Source of the DNA: UBA7960 sp964624065 | GTDB lineage: Bacteria; Bacteroidota; Bacteroidia; Bacteroidales; UBA7960 | Reading direction: 5' to 3' | Assembly (NCBI GenBank): GCA_964624065.1 | Contig: CAZUWF010000020.1 | Location: 1 to 40,896, forward strand | DNA: 40,896 nt | Shown here: one piece after another, positions 35,506 to 40,896 of the stretch | Numbering within the stretch: the first letter of the stretch is position 1 | How the letters are laid out: each line of letters starts with the position of its first letter | Notes under the pieces: generated by a model | The model's input: only the letters and a program-made list of their open reading frames with translations | What the model was told of the DNA's origin: nothing | Databases searched by the model: none | Translations under genes and position numbers: made by a program

Positions 35506-36216
35506 ATGGCAAAGAAAAGATTGGTTGTGCTTACCGGGGCGGGAGTAAGCGCCGAAAGCGGCATAAGTACATTTCGCGACAGCGGGGGGCTTTGGGAAAA
35601 TCACGACATTATGGAGGTTGCCTCCCCCCAAGGCTGGCATAAAAATATGGAATTGGTGTTGGCGTTTTACAACCAAAGGCGCAAGCAACTTTACGAGGTG
35701 GAGCCCAACCGGGCCCATTATATTTTGGCGGAGTTGGAGGAGCACTTCGACGTGCGCGTGGTAACCCAAAACGTTGACGACCTTCACGAGCGGGCCGGCT
35801 CCACAAACGTGTTGCACCTGCACGGCGAGCTGAAGAAGGTTAGGAGCCAGGTTGACCCCGAAATGGTTTTCACCCTCCAAGGGTGGGAACTTAAAAAAGG
35901 CGACTTGTGCCCGAAGGGTTCGCAATTACGACCCCACATAGTGTGGTTTGGCGAGGCTGTGCCAATGATTTCGGAAGCTGCCAGGTTGTCCTCCACAGCC
36001 GATATATACCTTATAGTTGGGACATCGCTAAACGTTTATCCCGCCGCCGGCTTGGTTGGCTACACTCCACGCATGGCACCTGTTTTTCTTGTTGACCCAA
36101 ACACCATACCAACAGCGCACTTGCCAAACCTGACCTTCATTCAAGAAAAAGCTACCACGGGAATGGAGAAGGTGAAGAATTTGTTGATCAAAGGGTTTGC
36201 TGATGTTGGTTTGTAA
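35506..36216 (+). CDS. cobB: NAD-dependent protein deacylase (class III sirtuin)
   Basis: A 236-residue sirtuin that removes acyl groups from lysine using NAD. Key motifs: GAGVSAESGISTFRD (11-25), TQNVDDLHERAG (87-98), catalytic H106 in LHLHGEL, and GTSLNVYPAAG. The class III signature Y55-x-x-R58 (FYNQRR) is present, which in SIRT5 and CobB accommodates succinyl or malonyl groups. The four zinc cysteines of most sirtuins are absent: the whole protein has a single cysteine (C135). The ATG at 35506 was preferred over an upstream TTG. The SpoU methyltransferase gene follows on the same strand after 131 bp. Confidence 0.92.
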   Translation: MAKKRLVVLTGAGVSAESGISTFRDSGGLWENHDIMEVASPQGWHKNMELVLAFYNQRRKQLYEVEPNRAHYILAELEEHFDVRVVTQNVDDLHERAGSTNVLHLHGELKKVRSQVDPEMVFTLQGWELKKGDLCPKGSQLRPHIVWFGEAVPMISEAARLSSTADIYLIVGTSLNVYPAAGLVGYTPRMAPVFLVDPNTIPTAHLPNLTFIQEKATTGMEKVKNLLIKGFADVGL

Positions 36217-36347
36217 AGTTGCAACAATTGGTCAATGGCCCGATAAAGCGCTAGAAGAAAGGCATACAGAAATCAGGGATTATTATTTATACATCAAAAA
36301 GCCAAAACCCCAAGCCCGATACTATAAAACCCACTAGCTTGTAAAAA

Positions 36348-36884
36348 ATGCGCAAACTTTCAATGGACGAACTGGGCAGGAAGTCTGCCGATGAATTTAA
36401 AGGCTCGGCCAAATTACCATTGATTTTGGTGCTGGACAACGTGAGGAGCATGATGAACACCGGTTCGTTGTTTCGCACGGCCGATGCCTTCTTGTTGGAG
36501 GCCATATACCTTTGCGGCATTACGGCCACCCCGCCTCACCGTGAGATTCAAAAAACCGCCCTTGGTTCAACTGAATCGGTAAATTGGTTGTACTTTGAGA
36601 GCACAGCTGATGCAACGAAGAAATTGAAGGAGGAAGGTTGGGAAATTATTGCCCTGGAGCAGACCACCGGGAGCATTAACTTGCAGGGTTTTGTTTTCGA
36701 AAGGGGAAAGAAATATGCCCTGGTGCTGGGCAACGAGGTAAAGGGTGTAAGCGCGGAGGCCCTCGAAAATTGCAGCGGTTGCATCGAAATACCTCAATTT
36801 GGCACCAAGCACTCGCTCAACGTCGCCGTGACGGGTGGTATGGTGGTTTGGGATTTTTTCTCGAAACTATCGAGAGAAATTTAA
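36348..36884 (+). CDS. TrmH/SpoU-family RNA methyltransferase
   Basis: A 178-residue SPOUT methyltransferase lacking an N-terminal RNA-binding extension. Motif 1 is NVRSMMNTGSLFRTADAF, motif 2 LVLGNEVKGV and motif 3 IEIPQFGTKHSLNVAVTGG, all intact for AdoMet binding in the trefoil knot. The target (2'-O-methylation of tRNA or rRNA) cannot be assigned from the sequence; the size is like TrmL-type enzymes, but the motifs also fit unassigned Bacteroidota SpoU proteins. It is convergent with porT, 28 bp apart. Confidence 0.9.
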   Translation: MRKLSMDELGRKSADEFKGSAKLPLILVLDNVRSMMNTGSLFRTADAFLLEAIYLCGITATPPHREIQKTALGSTESVNWLYFESTADATKKLKEEGWEIIALEQTTGSINLQGFVFERGKKYALVLGNEVKGVSAEALENCSGCIEIPQFGTKHSLNVAVTGGMVVWDFFSKLSREI

Positions 36885-36912
36885 GCGGACTGATTTCTCT
36901 CAGTATTAAAAA

Positions 36913-37701
36913 TTATTCGAAAAGGAATGAAACCATTATCGACCTGGAATTAAGGCGGTCGATTGAGTTGTAAAACACGGGGTTGGATTCGCCCGGTAGG
37001 GCTAGATTTTTCAATCCGAAGGAGCCCTTCAATTCGGCCGAGAACTTGAACCAGGTAAAGTAAACATCAAAACCGGCGCCAAGTTCGTACATATAGTCGT
37101 TTTTTGCGGTCCGCAAGTACAAGATTTCCCTATCGCTACCAGCCTCTTTGTTTTGGTTTGAAGCCAGGTCGAGGCTGTACTTGAATCCACCCAAGAGGTA
37201 AACCCTGAAGTTTGAATGAATTCTAACTGACTTGAACTTGAAGTGTAAGGGAAAATCAATGTTGGTGGTTTCGAGATCTTGCACCACTACACCACTTTGA
37301 TTACCATTGACTCCAGATAACTTGTAATTGTACTCCACCATTCTACCACCAAAAACCAAAGTGGGCACGAACCTGAAGTCGAGCATTGAATTAATTTTCA
37401 CGTTTCCTATTATTCCAATGTTGAAACCCCAGTCGGCCCTAGGCAAAACCGAATTAAGACCGTGGTTAAACCCGAAAGAAGGCTGAAATTCTTGATTTAG
37501 TAGATAAAATGACTCCACGGGTTCTAGGGCAAAGTACATTCTGTTGAACCCCAGCGAAAACCCAAAATTGTAAGGCCGATGGTCAAATTCGGGTAAATTT
37601 TCATATCCGGTAAATCCACTTCTTAATTGGGCTTGCCCGGCAATGGATAAGGCAAGGTAAAAGATAGGAAATACCAAAATGGATTTTATGACAAGCCTCA
37701 C
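36913..37701 (-). CDS. porT: PorT/SprT, outer-membrane-type protein of the type IX secretion system
   Basis: A 262-residue protein with signal peptide (about 1-24, ending SIAGQA) and a beta-barrel pattern: alternating aromatic strands, FGFSLGFNRMYF, NIGIIGNVKINSMLDFRFVPTL, YLLGGFKYSLDLAS and a C-terminal aromatic residue. The blocks NLPEFDHRPYNFGF and SIDRLNSRSIMVSF match my recollection of the PorT/SprT family, which is needed for gingipain-type secretion and gliding. The start is a GTG at 37701; no in-frame ATG lies upstream before a stop codon. It is relevant because at least two T9SS cargo proteins are encoded nearby. pdxH lies 55 bp upstream on the same strand. Confidence 0.82.
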   Translation of the reverse strand: MRLVIKSILVFPIFYLALSIAGQAQLRSGFTGYENLPEFDHRPYNFGFSLGFNRMYFALEPVESFYLLNQEFQPSFGFNHGLNSVLPRADWGFNIGIIGNVKINSMLDFRFVPTLVFGGRMVEYNYKLSGVNGNQSGVVVQDLETTNIDFPLHFKFKSVRIHSNFRVYLLGGFKYSLDLASNQNKEAGSDREILYLRTAKNDYMYELGAGFDVYFTWFKFSAELKGSFGLKNLALPGESNPVFYNSIDRLNSRSIMVSFLFE

Positions 37702-37756
37702 TTCAATGTAATTTCATTCATGATCTCTAACGGCGGTTGGGGAGGATTATTGTAAA

Positions 37757-38392
37757 CTATGGCTCTAACCTATTAATTGACCATCCGCCGGGATTTTTGA
37801 TGTAAGCTATTCGGTCGTGAAGGCGGTTAGTCCGCCCTTGCCAAAACTCTATGGTTTGGGGAATTAGCCTGAACCCTCCCCAATGCTCGGGGCAAGTAAT
37901 ATTGCCGCGAAATCTTTCCTCTGCTTCGATATATTTGTTTTCGAGCATCTTTCGGTCTCCAACAACCCTGCTTTGGTTCGATGCAATTGCTCCCAGTTGG
38001 CTTTCGCGGGGGCGAGAGTTGAAGTATTCTACCGATTCCAGGCGCGACACCTTTTCTGCTATTCCATCTATCCTTACTTGCCGTTGAAGTTCGAGCCACA
38101 CGAAAACCAAACTCGCCCGCGGGTTTTCTAATAGGTCTTGGGCTTTCTTGCTTTGGTAATTGGTGTAAAAAACGAATCCAAGGTGGTCAAAACCTTTTAG
38201 CAGGACTATTCTAGCGGATGGTTTACCGGATTTGTCGGCCGTGGCAAGGGTCATGGCGTTTGGCTCCGGAACCTCAGCCTCACTGGCTTGGTTAAACCAA
38301 AGTTCAAATTGAATTATGGGATCGGGGTTGGCATCCCTCTTGCCGAAAGCCATAAGCAAGTAATCTTCCCTCAGTTCAGAGATTTTCTTCAT
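37757..38392 (-). CDS. pdxH: pyridoxamine 5'-phosphate oxidase
   Basis: A 211-residue FMN enzyme that oxidises pyridoxine or pyridoxamine 5'-phosphate to PLP. Conserved segments: ARIVLLKGFDHLGFVFYTNYQSKKA (FMN binding), RPRESQLGAIASNQS, FWQGRTNRLHDR and the C-terminal WSINRLEP. The length is standard. The ATG at 38392 is preferred; a TTG lies one codon upstream. It starts 12 bp after the aminotransferase gene, so the two are probably co-transcribed and link PLP supply to a PLP-dependent enzyme. Confidence 0.96.
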   Translation of the reverse strand: MKKISELREDYLLMAFGKRDANPDPIIQFELWFNQASEAEVPEPNAMTLATADKSGKPSARIVLLKGFDHLGFVFYTNYQSKKAQDLLENPRASLVFVWLELQRQVRIDGIAEKVSRLESVEYFNSRPRESQLGAIASNQSRVVGDRKMLENKYIEAEERFRGNITCPEHWGGFRLIPQTIEFWQGRTNRLHDRIAYIKNPGGWSINRLEP

Positions 38393-38404
38393 CAAAACAA
38401 AAGA

Positions 38405-39598
38405 TTAATGCAGATTGGCTAATGCTTCCTTAATTCGACTCACCGCCTTTACGAGTAGTTCGTTTGAGGTTGCATACGAAATCCTTATGCACTCGGGTGC
38501 ACCAAACGCATCGCCGGGCACAATTGCCACGTGGGCTGTATTTATCAAGTACATGCAAAGATCTGGTGCGTTGGCAATTATGGTGTCTCCGTGTTTCTTC
38601 CCAAAGTAATAACTGGCATCGGGGAACAGGTAAAAAGCACCCTCTGGTTTGTTGGTAACAAGCCCCTGAACATCCTTTAGTAGTTCAAGCATCAAATCCC
38701 GGCGCTCCTTGAATTTTCCGAGCATCGGGGTTACGAATGATGCCTCCATCTCCATGGCAGTAATGGATGCTCTTTGTGCAATGGAGTTTGTACCTGAAGT
38801 AAACTGACCTTGCAGTTTGGTGCAAGCCTTGGCAATTTCTTTATCTGCAACCAAGTATCCAAGCCTCCAACCAGTCATCGCATATCCTTTCGAAACGCCG
38901 TTTACAATTATAACACGGTTGCGAATTGATTCGAATTGCGCTATGCTCTGGTGCCTTCCCTCAAAGTTTATGAATTCGTAAATCTCGTCTGAAAGTATGT
39001 AAACGTGTGGGTTTTTTTCGAAAACCTTGGCGAAGGCTTCAAGTTCTTCGCGGGTATAAAGCGATCCAGTGGGGTTTGATGGACTCGAGAACATAAACAT
39101 CCTGGTATTTGGGGTAATTGCCTGCTCCAACTGTTGGGGAGTTATCTTGAAATCGCTTTCTATACCTGCCTTAACCATCACGGCCTTGCCCTCAGCAATC
39201 TGCACCATATCGCGATAGCTTACCCAGTAGGGGGCGGCAACCACGACCTCGTGGCCCGGGTTTATCATACAAAGCAAAACGTTAATGAGTGCCTGCTTGG
39301 CTCCGGTGGTAACCACCACTTGGTCGGGGGTGTAATACAGTTGGTTGTCCCTCCTTAATTTCTTGCAGATTGCCTCCCTTAATTCGAGGTATCCGTTAAC
39401 CGGGGTGTAAAACGAGAAGTTTTGATCTATTGCCTTTTTAGCGGCCTCCTTTATTGGCTCGGGGGTGAAGAAATCGGGTTCGCCCAAACTTAGGTTTATC
39501 ACGTCAATGCCTTGTGCTTTAAGCTCACGGCTCTTCTGAGCCATGGCAAGGGTTTCAGATTCCGAAAGTTGGATGATGCGATTTGAAAGTGATATCAT
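38405..39598 (-). CDS. class I PLP-dependent aminotransferase, aspartate aminotransferase type
   Basis: A 397-residue fold-type I aminotransferase, probably aspartate/2-oxoglutarate (AspAT subgroup Ib). Signatures: NLSLGEPDFFTP near the N-terminus, SSPSNPTGSLY, LSDEIYEFI and the PLP-lysine motif NGVSKGYAMTGWRLGYL. A C-terminal R in CIRISYA binds the substrate carboxylate. The start at 39598 (MISLSNRI) was chosen because the extension to 39640 is not conserved-looking. It is cytosolic and directly precedes pdxH. Substrate specificity cannot be fixed by eye. Confidence 0.92.
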   Translation of the reverse strand: MISLSNRIIQLSESETLAMAQKSRELKAQGIDVINLSLGEPDFFTPEPIKEAAKKAIDQNFSFYTPVNGYLELREAICKKLRRDNQLYYTPDQVVVTTGAKQALINVLLCMINPGHEVVVAAPYWVSYRDMVQIAEGKAVMVKAGIESDFKITPQQLEQAITPNTRMFMFSSPSNPTGSLYTREELEAFAKVFEKNPHVYILSDEIYEFINFEGRHQSIAQFESIRNRVIIVNGVSKGYAMTGWRLGYLVADKEIAKACTKLQGQFTSGTNSIAQRASITAMEMEASFVTPMLGKFKERRDLMLELLKDVQGLVTNKPEGAFYLFPDASYYFGKKHGDTIIANAPDLCMYLINTAHVAIVPGDAFGAPECIRISYATSNELLVKAVSRIKEALANLH

Positions 39599-40084
39599 AG
39601 GTGCTCTTTGTTTGATTGAAAGCGATTTATAGAGGCACAAAAGTATGAAATTTGAAGCGAGAAATTTGAAAGTTGAAGTAAAAAAGCTATTCCCTGCCTG
39701 CCCAGAAGATCTCTCAGTGGAAGTTGAGGTTTACGGGTTATGAAGTTACTGGGGCTTATATGGTTTAGGGAAAGAGGTTTTTCTTTCCCGAAGATATCGC
39801 TATAAGTGGAGAAAAAACAAGTTGGACATTTCAAGAAAAATCTGGAGAAATCTAGGTTGTCTGCTGGAAGATTCTTCTTGATTAACCTATTTTGAAACTA
39901 TTTTCATCCATAAACCTTGCAACAAACCTGATAGGTTTTCGGAAACCCACCAGGTTTGTTGCCAATATCAAAGATGCGACAAGCTAATTAAGATTTTAAA
40001 AACATCCAATTTGTGATTTTTCAAAGCGCAAAATTTCATTAAATCAGATGGTTTTTTAAGTTCTAATCCTAAAAAACAAATGAA
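39599..40084. other. intergenic region with a large hairpin repeat
   Basis: About 490 bp, A/T-rich, no credible gene. It carries a 44-nt imperfect palindrome (39919-39962). A reading frame at 39595-39834 on the minus strand has no features and overlaps the aminotransferase leader. Confidence 0.6.
39919..39962. repeat. 20-bp stem hairpin (GCAACAAACCTG...CAGGTTTGTTGC)
   Basis: The left arm GCAACAAACCTGATAGGTTT and its right-hand partner (39943-39962) pair over 20 bp with two mismatches around a four-base TCGG loop. It resembles the CCTGATAGGTTT palindromes that recur in intergenic regions of many Bacteroidota, sometimes serving as terminators. No T-tract adjoins. Confidence 0.8.
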
Positions 40085-40249
40085 CTAATTTAGCATCCGA
40101 ATAATATGACGAATCAAATACGCGGTTAAAAACAATACTGCAACAACTTTTGTCCAGAAAGCTCTGCCGCTTCTTTCTTTGCTGTCAATCAATTCTCCCA
40201 ATGGAATAACGACAACATAAATTAGCATACCCAATATTAGAAAATCCAT
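40085..40249 (-). CDS. small two-helix membrane protein
   Basis: A 54-residue protein. The start at 40249 was chosen because MDFLILGMLIYVVVIPLGEL begins the first hydrophobic helix (about 2-20) and follows the stop of the upstream gene at 40266 by 16 bp. A longer version from 40306 would overlap that gene. A charged hinge (ELIDSKERSGR) separates a second helix (about 34-51, FWTKVVAVLFLTAYLI). No family was recognised. Size, topology and position behind a small secreted peptide gene are immunity-protein-like, but this is inference. Confidence 0.6.
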   Translation of the reverse strand: MDFLILGMLIYVVVIPLGELIDSKERSGRAFWTKVVAVLFLTAYLIRHIIRMLN

Positions 40250-40265
40250 GTTAAAAATTTTTAGG

Positions 40266-40694
40266 TTACCACCAATCCATACAACTACCAAAATCAATAA
40301 TGGCAATAGTTACTCCAATCCACCCTGCGGTTCTGCTTGCTAACTTCCTTGCGGCTTTCAAAAGCGCTTTTCGTGTTAAAGTGCCTTCAGCCAAACCTAC
40401 CAATAAGAGCTGCTGGAATCCCCAAAGCATCCAAAGCACAATCGATCAATTGAGATTTTTGAAAACCATAGTCTGAAAGATTCAAATATGCACCAGTTGA
40501 GTAACAAAAGCCTGTCTCAAGGTCAACAACCCAATTACCCGAGTTAGTTTCATCTACAATCCGGGTAACAGCAAGGGCGGTGCGGGCAATTTCGGGATGA
40601 TCAAGACTGCCAAATTCTTCAATAATCATAGCATTTGTTATGCCTTGTGAATTTAGAACAACAATGCTGTTGTTAAGAAGAGCAAGTTTTTCAT
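40266..40694 (-). pseudogene. small secreted peptide gene with two compensating single-base frameshifts
   Basis: Read from the ATG at 40694, the protein begins with a signal peptide (MKNLLFLTTALLF) and stops at once at 40655-40653. Shifting one frame there continues as NSQGITNAMIIEEFGSLDHP through to a GIPAAL segment near 40405. A second shift around 40392-40404 restores the first frame, which runs EGTLTRKALLKAARKLASRT to FGSCMDWW and stops at 40266. The start and C-terminal segments are in the same frame (306 nt apart), so one missing and one extra base explain everything. Restored length is about 142 residues: signal peptide, an acidic middle and a cationic, Ala-rich, amphipathic C-terminus with one Cys. 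No family could be named. It could be a true pseudogene or two sequencing errors. Confidence 0.6.
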
Positions 40695-40701
40695 TTCAAT
40701 A

Positions 40702-40709
40702 CAAATTTA
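40702..40709 (-). promoter_or_regulatory. -7-like box TAAATTTG before the small secreted peptide gene
   Basis: An exact TAnnTTTG match on the minus strand, but only 7 bp before the ATG at 40694, which would leave almost no leader. It may be coincidental. Confidence 0.25.
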
Positions 40710-40896
40710 GAACAAACATTAACGAAGGATGGTTTTTTTTGCCACGGGCCGTTAATATCGCTTGGGCAAAGCAATACTCGAACCGGATATAGAACCGGTT
40801 GCCCTGTAAAACCCTGCTTTCCCCTTACCAACGGGCGCACTCAATGGCAAGGGACCAGGGGCTCAAGTTGGTTTTGCACAGTTTCCATACAAGATG

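Noticed and set aside
36889..36904. ACTGA/TCAGT stem between the convergent methyltransferase and porT genes
   Set aside because: The stem is only five base pairs and lacks a T-tract; too weak to call a terminator.
39595..39834. 79-codon reading frame overlapping the aminotransferase leader
   Set aside because: It overlaps the start of a solid gene in another frame and has no recognisable features.
40740..40896. Possible gene end at the right edge of the window
   Set aside because: All six frames are interrupted by early stops or lack any recognisable motif; nothing can be supported.

Overview
The window looks like a chromosomal segment of a Bacteroidota bacterium, probably an uncultured one assembled from short reads, since it carries a 100-N scaffold gap. 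The evidence is a SusC/SusD/SusE/SusF operon, type IX secretion (T9SS) cargo with C-terminal sorting domains, the T9SS protein PorT, LytS/LytTR signalling with a beta-propeller sensor, and several TAnnTTTG (-7) promoter boxes of the Bacteroidetes type. No rRNA, tRNA, CRISPR array or intact insertion sequence was seen.

Layout. 1-2966 (minus): an operon-like run of three secreted proteins. Two are paralogous right-handed beta-helix proteins and the last is a tandem-repeat protein that runs off the left edge and contains the assembly gap. 3370-7169 (plus): a LytS-like histidine kinase with a propeller/Y_Y_Y sensor and its LytTR response regulator. The intergenic region between these blocks holds three copies of one 10-bp motif, facing both transcription units. 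7504-12576 (plus): a 1690-residue gingipain-type (C25) cysteine protease with many accessory domains and a T9SS signal, closed by a terminator. 12689-19032: housekeeping and unassigned genes (YitT-type membrane protein, PepD peptidase, U32 Fe-S protein, a lipoprotein, an HExxH membrane protein, an OsmC protein). 19417-20607: an AAA_14/DUF4143 ATPase flanked by a near-identical 34-bp direct repeat, followed by an unusual array of six to seven small hairpins.

21341-28592 (minus): a glycan-uptake operon susC-susD-susE-susF. A perfect LacI-type operator lies upstream, and a LacI-family regulator is divergently encoded at 29353-30363. Starch or another alpha-glucan is the likely ligand from the SusE/SusF layout, but no glycoside hydrolase is present in the window. 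30623-35191 (minus): a 1522-residue modular T9SS cargo protein. 35506-39598: sirtuin, SpoU methyltransferase, PorT, PdxH and a PLP-dependent aminotransferase. The last two are 12 bp apart, a PLP-making enzyme next to a PLP user.

39599-40896: a large hairpin repeat, then a small two-gene unit. One gene encodes a secreted peptide of about 142 residues whose reading frame is broken by two compensating single-base shifts. The other encodes a 54-residue protein with two membrane segments starting 16 bp downstream. This pair has a bacteriocin/immunity-like layout, and together with the shared motif at 3045-3297 it is the most likely place for something undescribed.

Functionally the window centres on the cell envelope: PorT belongs to the machinery that exports the C25 protease and the 1522-residue cargo, the SusCDEF system takes up glycans under LacI control, and a LytS/LytTR pair may control the adjacent beta-helix operon and itself.
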